NCBI GenBank assembly: GCA_030603805.1
Contig: JAUVXD010000010.1
Location: forward strand, 1-61,990
Length of the DNA stretch: 61,990 bases
Direction of reading: 5' to 3'
DNA from: Acholeplasmataceae bacterium
Lineage (GTDB): Bacteria > Bacillota_I > Bacilli_A > Acholeplasmatales > Acholeplasmataceae
The translations under genes were made by a program, and so were the position numbers. Under the pieces are notes generated by a model, which worked only from the letters and a program-made list of their open reading frames with translations, was not told where the DNA came from and searched no databases. Below, one piece after another: positions 18,238 to 25,820 of the stretch. Each line of letters starts with the position of its first letter. Within the stretch, counting starts at the first letter, position 1.

Positions 18238-18779
18238 ACTGCACCTCGCACTTGATTAATTTCTTGATTCATGTATTCGATTAAAGCTTGAATGACAGGA
18301 TAATCGAAAAGTGTTTCTTTAAATATTTCTGTTAATTTAGACTTTTTAAATGTGACTTTTTTTTCTTTAACCTTATAGACAAAAATGAACTCTTTGACAT
18401 CTTGATGAATGATAATCGTATAGATGAGTTCTCCGAGGTTTCCGATTAAGGGCATATCAATCGATAAGGGGTTAAAGTTAAGTGTCAATGATGTGCCATA
18501 ACCAAGCTTGGACTCAATCAAAAAGGAGCCATCGGTTTGTTCGGTTAGCATTTTAATCAAAGGTAGACCTAAGCCGACCTTTCTTGTGGTTCTTGTTGTA
18601 TAAAATGGAGAATCTACTAAGGCAAGTAATTCTTTACTCATGCCCTTGCCGTTATCTTTAATCACAACTTTAAGCATCTGATCGAGCTCGATAGATAGCG
18701 TGATCAGTTTAGCCTCAGCTCGAATTGAATTCTGGATTAAATCGAGTAAATAGTCAGCTAGATTATCCATGTTTAACAT
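18234..18779 (-). CDS. GHKL ATPase-domain protein (histidine-kinase-like, no phosphoacceptor domain)
   Basis: 181 aa. N-box with Asn17 (DLIQNSIRA), G1 motif DNGKGMS and G2 motif GLGLPLI are clear, so ATP binding is expected. There is no His-containing dimerisation domain and no membrane segment, unlike a complete sensor kinase. The remaining 80 residues are not recognised. Similar stand-alone ATPases occur in [FeFe]-hydrogenase operons of anaerobic Firmicutes (from memory). It overlaps the PHP gene by 17 bases; MDNL at 18770 is an alternative start. A regulatory role is inference. Confidence 0.8.
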   Translation of the reverse strand: MLNMDNLADYLLDLIQNSIRAEAKLITLSIELDQMLKVVIKDNGKGMSKELLALVDSPFYTTRTTRKVGLGLPLIKMLTEQTDGSFLIESKLGYGTSLTLNFNPLSIDMPLIGNLGELIYTIIIHQDVKEFIFVYKVKEKKVTFKKSKLTEIFKETLFDYPVIQALIEYMNQEINQVRGAV

Positions 18780-19464
18780 AGTTAAAGAAAGCTTCTATCG
18801 ATAAACTTTCAAGTTCAATTTTATTTTTTTCGGTTCTTTCTAGCATCTCTGTAATGGTATGAGCATCCGAATTGTGAAACTTGATTTGAGACGCAATTTC
18901 TTTTTCTAATATAAGATTGGGATTGACGTGTAAAGAAAACTCAATGCCATCAAGTGGTTTTTCTTTAACATAAGGCATCGCCCCATGTTTTTTGCGATCT
19001 GCGTGTGCATAAACAAGGATATGATCATAGGAGGATAGACTCAAAACCAAGTCATCGATCGAAAGGTCAACAAAAGGAGAGAGGTCAAACGGATAGATGT
19101 CAATCACTTCATCATAGATGTTTGTGATTTCTTGGTCTTTGTATAAACTTTTGTCATATCCCTGTTTATGGATAAACGATTCTAAATAGGTATCATAACT
19201 CAGTGCATCTTCAACATGCTTGAAGTAAACAAGCACATGACAGCCTTCTTTGACAGATATTTCAACACCAGGGATAAATAAGATATCGTAACTTTCAGAA
19301 ATTTCCTTGCAAACTTTTATTTGCTTTAAGGAATTATGATCTGTGATTGCGATGATATCAAGTCCCTTAAGTTTTGCCATATTAAAGATATTATGAGGTG
19401 TCATGAGTTCATCTGCACATGGTGAAAGCACCGTATGAATGTGCAAATCATAGTAATAAATCAT
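18763..19464 (-). CDS. PHP-domain phosphoesterase
   Basis: 233 aa. Metal-binding motifs are visible: DLHIHT (His8, His10), ITDHNS (about 41-46), an internal Glu, YAHADRKKHG and a closing NSDAHT. This matches TrpH/YciV-type PHP proteins, which hydrolyse nucleoside phosphates or short RNA. Here it lies between regulatory-domain genes and the hydrogenase subunits, as in other hydrogenase operons I recall, so the substrate may be a signalling nucleotide; that is inference. It overlaps both neighbours by a few bases. Confidence 0.85.
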   Translation of the reverse strand: MIYYYDLHIHTVLSPCADELMTPHNIFNMAKLKGLDIIAITDHNSLKQIKVCKEISESYDILFIPGVEISVKEGCHVLVYFKHVEDALSYDTYLESFIHKQGYDKSLYKDQEITNIYDEVIDIYPFDLSPFVDLSIDDLVLSLSSYDHILVYAHADRKKHGAMPYVKEKPLDGIEFSLHVNPNLILEKEIASQIKFHNSDAHTITEMLERTEKNKIELESLSIEAFFNYVKHG

Positions 19465-19793
19465 AGGAGTCCTCGTTGATAAAGATCAATAATCACTTCA
19501 TGACTTTTTAAATGGGTAGAGATTAAAGCGATGTTTTCTTGATTCGCACGATCAATCATATCTTTAAAGACTTTTCTATCTTCAGTGATAATAATGCCTG
19601 GAAGATCAATCATCATGGCGAGTGCAACTGTATTTAAAGAAGAAATGATAGTAATCAGCATGTTCCCCACATCAGCACTTTTAATTGCTGCACTCAGTAA
19701 ATCTGTTTGATAACATCCTTTAAACGATAAATCTGATGTATGTTGATTTGTTAAGAGTTGATAGTCTTTCGTTAAAATATCATGGATTTTCAT
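19461..19793 (-). CDS. DRTGG-domain protein (second copy)
   Basis: 110 aa. Resembles the DRTGG domain, a small ligand-binding fold seen beside CBS domains and in Pta-like proteins. Features: ADVGNMLITIISSLNTVALAMM core and a C-terminal ISTHLKSHEVIIDLY. Shares the general plan of the 127-residue protein at 20206-20589 but is clearly diverged. Four-base overlaps on both sides show tight coupling. Ligand and partner unknown. Confidence 0.7.
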   Translation of the reverse strand: MKIHDILTKDYQLLTNQHTSDLSFKGCYQTDLLSAAIKSADVGNMLITIISSLNTVALAMMIDLPGIIITEDRKVFKDMIDRANQENIALISTHLKSHEVIIDLYQRGLL

Positions 19794-20212
19794 GAAATTC
19801 CCTCCAAGAAAAACATGATAATTAAATGTGTGCCTTCAGGACTTGTTCGAATCTCTAAATGATCCGCAGTTCGTTTAATATTAGGTAAACCCATGCCAGC
19901 ACCAAAGCCATTGGCATGGTCTAGTTCATTTGCCGTTGAATATCCTTCAGTCATGGCAAGATCAAGATTCATAATGCCTGGACCATCATCCATAAATTCT
20001 AAAACAATTTTTTCATGGTCCATGTGAAACGTGGCGTATCCCCCAACTGAATGAATCACCACATTAATCTCTGCTTCATATGAAGCTGCGCAAACACGTT
20101 TCAAAAGAAGAGGTGATAAATTCATTGTTTTGAGCGTTCTTTTGATATCACTGGAGGCTCTACCAGCCAAATCATAGTTCTTTGCTATGATTTGATATTC
20201 TTTGTCTACCAT
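19790..20212 (-). CDS. anti-sigma-factor-like GHKL ATPase (RsbW/SpoIIAB-like)
   Basis: 140 aa. Alpha-beta GHKL fold with EAEINVVIHS (N-box), DDGPGI (G1) and GMGLPNI (G2). Proteins of this family bind and phosphorylate an antagonist or sequester a sigma factor. No sigma factor or STAS antagonist is encoded nearby; instead it is flanked by two DRTGG proteins. This flanking suggests that these three form a switch, but that is inference. Seven-base overlap with the gene before it. Confidence 0.82.
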   Translation of the reverse strand: MVDKEYQIIAKNYDLAGRASSDIKRTLKTMNLSPLLLKRVCAASYEAEINVVIHSVGGYATFHMDHEKIVLEFMDDGPGIMNLDLAMTEGYSTANELDHANGFGAGMGLPNIKRTADHLEIRTSPEGTHLIIMFFLEGIS

Positions 20213-20589
20213 TGGTGATTATATAAAATCCCTTTAATGCCCTCTTGAAACATCAGACCACTCATATTAAACATCGTATGTTCAGTTGAAAAGAGCATCA
20301 CGCCAGATTCCAAAGCTAAATCAACAACTTTGAGCGAAGGGATTTTTCCGCGTACTAAAAGGACAACATCTACATCAAGCATTTCAGCAGTTCGAACTGA
20401 TTGATTGGTTGCAAGTCCAGTAATTAACATACTTTCTTTCAAAATTCTTTCATCTTTCACAGAATTTAAAATCATCAAGGCATCACTCATCAAATCCGAA
20501 CAAAAAGCGAAATTGACATCTTTATCTTTAAAATTTTCAGGGGTGTAATTTTTAAAGTTATACTTTGAAATGAGATCACTGAGTTTCAT
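20206..20589 (-). CDS. DRTGG-domain protein (first copy)
   Basis: 127 aa. DRTGG-like fold: VNFAFCSDLMSDALMIL, SMLITGLATNQSVRTAEM, VDVVLLVRGK and a C-terminal VMLFSTEHTMFNMSGLMF. Its start lies inside the end of hydC (14-base overlap), so it is translated with the hydrogenase subunit. It is probably a small-molecule sensor; no catalytic residues were recognised. Confidence 0.72.
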   Translation of the reverse strand: MKLSDLISKYNFKNYTPENFKDKDVNFAFCSDLMSDALMILNSVKDERILKESMLITGLATNQSVRTAEMLDVDVVLLVRGKIPSLKVVDLALESGVMLFSTEHTMFNMSGLMFQEGIKGILYNHQW

Positions 20590-21079
20590 TGTGGACCGCT
20601 TCCTTCATTTCTTTGATGACTTGTTTCGACTTTTGAACACTTGCATTGCCAATGATTTGATCATCAATGGCAAAAACAGGTGCAAGCCCACAAGCACCAA
20701 TACATCTTGTAGCAACCAAAGTGAACTCACCATCTTTGGTTGTTCCCCCCGATTTGACTTTAAGCATGTCTTCTAAAGTATCCATGATGTTTTGCGATCC
20801 TTTAACGTAACATGCTGTTCCCAAACAGACCCCAACTGTCTTTTTACCTTTAGGCGTCACTGAAAAATTGCCATAAAAAGTCACGACACCATTAATCTTA
20901 GCAATACTTTCGTTAAGTTCTTCAGAAATGATTTTCTGAATAGAAAGTGGGATATAACCAAAGATGGTTTGTGCGTCATGAAGCGTTGGCATTAAAGGTC
21001 CTGGAAGCTTCTTGTTTTGCTCGATTCGAGCGTGAAAAAGAGCGAGCTTATCGCTAGTAATCCGCGAATGTCCGTGCAT
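20576..21079 (-). CDS. hydC: hydrogenase [2Fe-2S] subunit, NuoE-like
   Basis: 167 aa, 24-kDa complex-I-like subunit. Helical N-terminus (about 15-75), then a thioredoxin-like [2Fe-2S] domain with CLGTACYVKG and TRCIGACGLAP (the four Cys ligands, about 104-147). It passes electrons between HydB and HydA. First gene of the operon, with GAGGAG upstream. A TATAAT-like box at 21118-21123 (minus strand) without a convincing -35 may be the promoter. Confidence 0.93.
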   Translation of the reverse strand: MHGHSRITSDKLALFHARIEQNKKLPGPLMPTLHDAQTIFGYIPLSIQKIISEELNESIAKINGVVTFYGNFSVTPKGKKTVGVCLGTACYVKGSQNIMDTLEDMLKVKSGGTTKDGEFTLVATRCIGACGLAPVFAIDDQIIGNASVQKSKQVIKEMKEAVHNETQ

Positions 21080-21117
21080 AGTATTCTCCTCATATTGTCA
21101 TCGTTAATTTCGCCTTC

Positions 21118-21123
21118 ATTATA
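21118..21123 (-). promoter_or_regulatory. possible -10 box of the hydrogenase operon
   Basis: TATAAT on the minus strand, about 40 bases before the hydC start. No good -35 hexamer is seen at normal spacing, so an activator or another weak -35 would be needed. Confidence 0.4.
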
Positions 21124-21241
21124 ACACTTATTGATTAAAAATATAGATGTCTTTTTGTAAAAATTGATTCTCATATGATGATAACGTTTTCTTTTAAATG
21201 AATGAATCAAATTCTTATTTATAAATGCCTTAATTAAGAAT

Positions 21242-21273
21242 AAAAAACAAAAAGCCAGACACATGGTCCGACT
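21242..21273 (-). terminator. terminator after asnS
   Basis: On the minus strand AGTCGGAC pairs with GTCTGGCT (two G-U pairs) around CATGT and is followed by a U-rich tract. It lies 12 bases after the asnS stop. Confidence 0.8.
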
Positions 21274-21284
21274 TCATAAGTCTT

Positions 21285-22676
21285 TTAAAACTCGCAATTT
21301 TTCGGTGTTCTTGGGAATGGAATAACATCTCTAATGTTTTCAACACCTGAAAGGTACATGATCAAACGCTCAAATCCCATACCAAATCCTGAATGTACAC
21401 ATCCACCATATCGTCTTAAATCAATATACCAATCTAAGTCTTCTTTGGGAACTCCCATTTGATCCATGCGTCTTAGCAAGAAATCGAGTCTTTCTTCTCT
21501 TTGTGATCCGCCAATCAGTTCACCACTACCGGGAACAAGTAAGTCCATGGCTGCAACCGTTTGTTGGTCATCGTTGAGTCTCATGTAAAATGCTTTAATA
21601 TCTTTGGGCCAATCGGTGACAAAGACAGGGCTTTGGAAATAGCGATCGGTTAAGAATTTTTCATGTTCTGTGTTGATGTCTTCTCCATGCTTGGGTGTGT
21701 TTTCAAACTTAACACCGCTATTTAATAAAATATCAATAGCTTCTTTATGGGTTACACGTGCGAAAGGTGAGACTAAAACCTTAAGTAGGCGATCTGTAAG
21801 CCCTGGTTCAACAAACTTATCAAAGAAAACCATCTCTTCTGGGCACTTTTCAAAAACATATTTGATGATAAACTTCACCATATCTTCAGCAACCTTCATG
21901 TTTTGGTTTAGATCGGCAAATGCCATTTCAGGTTCAATCATCCAAAACTCAGATGCATGGCGTTGTGTATTCGAGTTTTCTGCTCTAAAGGTTGGTCCAA
22001 AGGTGTAAACATCTCTAAAGGCTAACGCGAATGTTTCTGCTTCAAGCTGACCTGTTACGGTCAAGTTAGTTCTCTTACCAAAGAAGTCTTTTTTAAAATC
22101 GATAGTTTTATCATCATTGAGTGGTATTTTATCTAAAGGTAGCGTTGTGACACTAAACATTTGACCCGCACCTTCGCCGTCATTGCCTGTAATGATTGGT
22201 GTATGTGTATAAATAAAGCCTTTAGATTGAAAAAATTCATGAACTGCCATGGCTGCAACACTTCTTAATCTAAAGACAGCATGAAAAAGGTTTGTTCTTG
22301 GGCGTAGATGTGCGACCTCTCTTAAGAACTCTCTGGAATGTCTTTTAGGTTGAATCGGATAATCTTCAGGAGAATCTCCTAAAAGTTCAATGGTGTTTGC
22401 TTTCACTTCAAAGGGTTGTTTCGCATCCGGTGTTAAAATGAGCTCCCCTTTAACTAAAATTGCAGATCCTACACGAATCTTTTGAATATCCTTAAAATTA
22501 TCTAGCTTCGATTCTTCGTAGACTACTTGAAGCGTCTCGAAAAACGTGCCATCGTGAAAATTGATGAACCCAAATTCCTTTTGTGCACGATTATTACGTA
22601 CCCAACCTTGTAAAACGAGCTCTTTACCGAGTTGATCTTCTGTTTTTCTATATATTTTTTTAACTGTTGTTTCCAT
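21285..22676 (-). CDS. asnS: asparaginyl-tRNA synthetase
   Basis: 463 aa class II synthetase that charges tRNA-Asn. OB-fold anticodon-binding domain (about 10-110), motif 2 FRAENSNTQRHASEFWMIEPEM, and motif 3 GGCVHSGFGMGFERL near the end. The start METTVKK (22676) is chosen because AAAGGAGG lies just upstream; the 28 codons before it lie within the T-box leader. Expression is controlled by the T-box at 22704-22943 with an AAC specifier, which agrees with Asn rather than Asp. Confidence 0.96.
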   Translation of the reverse strand: METTVKKIYRKTEDQLGKELVLQGWVRNNRAQKEFGFINFHDGTFFETLQVVYEESKLDNFKDIQKIRVGSAILVKGELILTPDAKQPFEVKANTIELLGDSPEDYPIQPKRHSREFLREVAHLRPRTNLFHAVFRLRSVAAMAVHEFFQSKGFIYTHTPIITGNDGEGAGQMFSVTTLPLDKIPLNDDKTIDFKKDFFGKRTNLTVTGQLEAETFALAFRDVYTFGPTFRAENSNTQRHASEFWMIEPEMAFADLNQNMKVAEDMVKFIIKYVFEKCPEEMVFFDKFVEPGLTDRLLKVLVSPFARVTHKEAIDILLNSGVKFENTPKHGEDINTEHEKFLTDRYFQSPVFVTDWPKDIKAFYMRLNDDQQTVAAMDLLVPGSGELIGGSQREERLDFLLRRMDQMGVPKEDLDWYIDLRRYGGCVHSGFGMGFERLIMYLSGVENIRDVIPFPRTPKNCEF

Positions 22677-22703
22677 AAGAAACCTCCTTTGGCCTGTCAC
22701 CAT

Positions 22704-22742
22704 TAAAAAATAAAAACGTCCATAGATTGCTCTAAGGACGTC
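22704..22742 (-). terminator. T-box leader terminator (asnS)
   Basis: GACGTCC pairs with GGACGT and is followed by TTTTTATTTTTT on the minus strand. It can be replaced by pairing with the T-box element at 22750-22763 when uncharged tRNA binds. Confidence 0.85.
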
Positions 22743-22943
22743 AATGTAACGCGGTACCACCTTAGTTCTAGAAAGATTCTAGCCCTTTAAACCTTTAACG
22801 CAGGCAACGTACAGTTCTATTTTCCTTAAAGGATTTCTTCTGTCTCTTCCGAGTGTTTAGATCATTTCATTTTAATCAGGCTTCCACCATCCCTGAATCG
22901 CTTTATAAAATGGCGAAATCATCTGTCTCGTTCATCGATTTAC
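22743..22943 (-). promoter_or_regulatory. T-box riboswitch controlling asnS
   Basis: Minus-strand leader. The T-box core AAGGTGGTACCGCG is at 22750-22763 (plus-strand complement). A specifier candidate AAC (Asn) lies at 22855-22857, followed by A as usual. Stem I and the antiterminator precede a terminator. Binding of uncharged tRNA-Asn should allow read-through into asnS. Confidence 0.93.
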
Positions 22944-22948
22944 AACTT

Positions 22949-22977
22949 ATTATAACCTTTATAAAGCGCTTTGTCAA
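22949..22977 (-). promoter_or_regulatory. promoter of the asnS T-box leader
   Basis: Perfect TTGACA (22972-22977) and TATAAT (22949-22954), 17-base spacer, minus strand. The TGA stop of rmuC lies inside the -35 hexamer. Confidence 0.88.
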
Positions 22978-24140
22978 TCTGGATTGCTTTCGTTATCTTC
23001 TTCAAGTAAGTTAGAATTCTCGGTTTCAATTAAGTCAAATTTAGCTTCTGAAATGTGCTTAAACTTCTTACCGATTTTTTCAGAAGTGACACTGACAAGT
23101 TCTGCATTTTTAGATACAGATTCAATAGATTTTTTAAGCTTATCCCATCGTTCTGTATATCTTCTAAATTCTTCACCTAATTTTTTGAGCTCTTCAATAA
23201 TGACTTTGGCTTGTTGATCTCTTTCCATATTTTTAACGACCATTTGAATCATCGTTAATGTTGAAATGAGTGTCGTAGGTGAGACTAACCAAACTTGATT
23301 AGTATTCGCATAATTGATGATATCTTCATGATATGCGGTGATTTCTGCAAAAATAGCTTCAGCAGGCACAAACATGAAGGCTTGTTCTCCGGTTTCTCCT
23401 AGAATGATATATTTAGTCTTAATATCTGTAATATGTTTTTTGACATCGCTTTTAAAGTCTTTTTCTGCTTGTTTGCGGTCTGCATCCCCTAAATTGCGAT
23501 CGACCATACGTTTATAGTTGTCTAAAGGAAACTTAGAGTCGATTGCAACCATCCCAACAGGGTCTGGTGCATGAACAACGGCATCTGCAATTAAACCGTT
23601 TGAAAGTGTCTTTTGTTTCTCATAAAGTGCTTTATTATCACCTAAAACTGCAGTCAGCAACTGATATAACTGAACTTCACCAAAAATACCTCTTGTTTTC
23701 TTATCTGTTAATAAATCATTGAGTGAAATCACTTCGGTAGATAAGGATTCAATTTTCTTTTGAGCTTCATCAATTCTTGATAGTCTTTCAATGACGTTCG
23801 TAAAGGTTTTGTTTGTATCTTCAAATCCTTTGCCTAATCGTTCCTCAACTTTGTCATTAATGGCTTTTAATTGTCGATCAATATGAAGCATCATGTTGTC
23901 TTTAAACTGATTCAAATCAGATTGACTCGTCTTATTGGATTCATTAAAGAGTTTGCCCATCTCAAACTTGAGTTCTCCATATTCCTTTTGAAAATAGAGT
24001 TTGAGCTCATTTTGAGTTGCAATAATATCTGAAATGACATCAAACGGTTCACTTTGGTTTTTCTTATGAGCGATTATTTGATATAGAACAAGCCCAATTA
24101 AGATAACAAGTAATCCTATAGCAATATAAACTTCAATCAT
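22974..24140 (-). CDS. rmuC: DNA recombination protein RmuC
   Basis: 388 aa. One N-terminal membrane segment (about 4-24), a long coiled-coil region (about 40-150) and the RmuC nuclease-like domain (about 150-350; RGIFGEVQLYQLL, AIDSKFPLDNYKR, TYIILGE-like stretch). RmuC limits inversion at short repeats; its enzymatic activity is poorly known. GAGGGG precedes the ATG. It is 13 bases from the permuted peptidase-like gene, so probably in one operon with it. The end of the gene also carries the asnS -35 box. Confidence 0.92.
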   Translation of the reverse strand: MIEVYIAIGLLVILIGLVLYQIIAHKKNQSEPFDVISDIIATQNELKLYFQKEYGELKFEMGKLFNESNKTSQSDLNQFKDNMMLHIDRQLKAINDKVEERLGKGFEDTNKTFTNVIERLSRIDEAQKKIESLSTEVISLNDLLTDKKTRGIFGEVQLYQLLTAVLGDNKALYEKQKTLSNGLIADAVVHAPDPVGMVAIDSKFPLDNYKRMVDRNLGDADRKQAEKDFKSDVKKHITDIKTKYIILGETGEQAFMFVPAEAIFAEITAYHEDIINYANTNQVWLVSPTTLISTLTMIQMVVKNMERDQQAKVIIEELKKLGEEFRRYTERWDKLKKSIESVSKNAELVSVTSEKIGKKFKHISEAKFDLIETENSNLLEEDNESNPD

Positions 24141-24152
24141 ATTTAACCCCTC

Positions 24153-25106
24153 CTAAACAATATCTTCTAAATAATAAATATGAGCAACCTCATCTATAAA
24201 CTCCACATAAAAAATCATATAGGTCTCTTTGGATAGCATTAAGTCATTGACAGAAGTAATAAACCGGTCATCATTTAACGCTCTTGAGTAATTTCTTTGT
24301 TTGGAGGGCTCGACCATGACAGATTGATAGGCTCTACTCACTAAATCCGTGCAGTAATACTTATATTCCATATTCAAGAAGAACAAAAAGTTATAAAGAG
24401 CTTGATCAACTTTATCTTGTGCATACGCGACCACGCCATCTAATTGTTCATCTGTGATGCCTTTAACTCTAAGTCCTACAAAGTTATTTCTATATCTAGT
24501 TCCATAATAAGGATATTCTCTATCAAACTCTGTGCGATAAGTTGGATTCAACCAGTAATTCGATCCACTCCTAGAAACCGTAACGCTTAGATCGTGCGGG
24601 ATATTTCCTGGATGTAAGATGATATCAAGTAACGTTTCATCCTCATCAGGAAAACCAACTGCTTCAATAAAACGATTGTTTCCGTTATTAATTGCAGCAT
24701 GACCTCCAAAATAATAGGAGATAAACAAATGAATCAAAGGGAGATTGGCAAATGGAGAATCATGGGTTGCGAAGATGTCTCCCTTTTGACCAAGGAATTT
24801 TCTGGTGGGATCATAGAATACACTGCGTGTATCTTCGAGTTCGAATGATGTTTCACGTGAAACTCGGTAATATTTTCTGGTTTGAAAAACACCTGGGTGA
24901 TATTGAATCGTTTCTTCATATTCAAAGGTTCCTCTGGCTTTAAAATCTTCAATCATACGTTTAGAACGCACGTTCTCAGAAACAGCAACTCCAAAAGAAT
25001 AAAGGATGCCCATCAAGATTAAAACCAAAAGAACTCTCAAAACTCGAGTAATTCTAAATTTTCTTTTCTTAAAGGTTTTTACTTTCTTAATCTGTTTTTT
25101 TGCCAT
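24153..25106 (-). CDS. membrane-anchored YiiX-like permuted NlpC/P60-fold protein
   Basis: About 317 aa. Two adjacent ATGs; the second (25106) has AGGTG at better spacing. One membrane segment near 23-43 after a very basic start. The body shows the circularly permuted papain-like order: GDIFATH and FGGHAAI (His), RFIEAVG (acidic), then YYCTDLVSRAYQ (Cys). That pattern fits the YiiX/YebB-type amidase or peptidase group. It follows nothing related and precedes rmuC. Substrate unknown; without visible peptidoglycan synthesis here, a lipid or peptide bond is as likely as a wall bond. Assignment rests on motifs only. Confidence 0.65.
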   Translation of the reverse strand: MAKKQIKKVKTFKKRKFRITRVLRVLLVLILMGILYSFGVAVSENVRSKRMIEDFKARGTFEYEETIQYHPGVFQTRKYYRVSRETSFELEDTRSVFYDPTRKFLGQKGDIFATHDSPFANLPLIHLFISYYFGGHAAINNGNNRFIEAVGFPDEDETLLDIILHPGNIPHDLSVTVSRSGSNYWLNPTYRTEFDREYPYYGTRYRNNFVGLRVKGITDEQLDGVVAYAQDKVDQALYNFLFFLNMEYKYYCTDLVSRAYQSVMVEPSKQRNYSRALNDDRFITSVNDLMLSKETYMIFYVEFIDEVAHIYYLEDIV

Positions 25107-25173
25107 CATTTCACCTGCTTGTGATTGTTATCATTATACCATTAGAGCGTATATAAATGAAGTGAAAACCAAT

Positions 25174-25198
25174 CAAAAAAAAGTAGTCCGAAGACTAC
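25174..25198 (-). terminator. terminator at the end of jag
   Basis: GTAGTC/GACTAC stem with a UUCG tetraloop and a run of U on the minus strand. The stem overlaps the last codons of jag. It closes the rpmH-rnpA-yidC-jag group. Confidence 0.88.
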
Positions 25199-25815
25199 CT
25201 TTTAGGTTTAATCACAAGTGCTCTTTCTTCGCCTTCACCTTCAGATTCGGTAATGACGTCTCTCCATTCAGAAAGCTTTGTGTGTATGATACGACGATCA
25301 AAGGCATTCATAGGATCTAATTTAACAGCAATTCTTGTTTGAGCAACTTCTTTAGCTGTTTTAGTTGCAAGAATCTCAAGTTGTTTTCTTCTATTTTCGT
25401 GATAATTACCAATATCTAGTGAAATGATTAAATGATCATCTACAAATACATTTAAGTAATTGCGTAACATAAATTGAAGTGCTAATAAGGTTCTACCTTC
25501 ACGTCCAATTAAAAGTGCGTTTTCATTGCTGTCTACATGAAAATGAATTTCAGTACCCTCAGAAAGTGTTCTGACTTCCATTCTTGAAGTTACACCCATA
25601 GTTTTTAAGATATTTTCTAGATAGACTTTACCTTCAGTTGCAAGATTGACATTTGGTGTTGCTTCATAAAAAGCAGAAGCGCCGATTCCAAACATACCTT
25701 TCTTTTCCTTGAGTACAGTTAACTTGATCTTTTCTTTTTGTATTTTTAGCTGTTCAACTGCTAACTTTTCAGCTTCTTGCAGTGATTTAGCTTCGAACTC
25801 TATTTTTTTTAACAT
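25195..25815 (-). CDS. jag: RNA-binding protein Jag/KhpB (SpoIIIJ-associated)
   Basis: 206 aa. N-terminal Jag domain (MLKKIEFEAKSLQEAEKLA), central KH domain (IGREGRTLLALQ) and C-terminal R3H domain (RRIIHTKLSEW). KhpB binds RNA with KhpA and influences envelope growth. I choose ATG at 25815 because GGGGTGA sits six bases before it; a GTG at 25824, overlapping the yidC stop, is the alternative. It follows yidC as in most Firmicutes. Confidence 0.92.
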   Translation of the reverse strand: MLKKIEFEAKSLQEAEKLAVEQLKIQKEKIKLTVLKEKKGMFGIGASAFYEATPNVNLATEGKVYLENILKTMGVTSRMEVRTLSEGTEIHFHVDSNENALLIGREGRTLLALQFMLRNYLNVFVDDHLIISLDIGNYHENRRKQLEILATKTAKEVAQTRIAVKLDPMNAFDRRIIHTKLSEWRDVITESEGEGEERALVIKPKR

Positions 25816-25820
25816 TGAAA

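Noticed and set aside
19461-20589. The two DRTGG proteins as a recent tandem duplication
   Set aside because: They share only a general fold pattern, with no long identical stretches, and are separated by another gene.
20992-21264. 90-codon ORF overlapping the start of hydC
   Set aside because: It lies in another frame over the hydC start and the asnS terminator; composition is not protein-like in its first half.
22677-22760. N-terminal extension of asnS
   Set aside because: It covers the T-box terminator, which is non-coding RNA.
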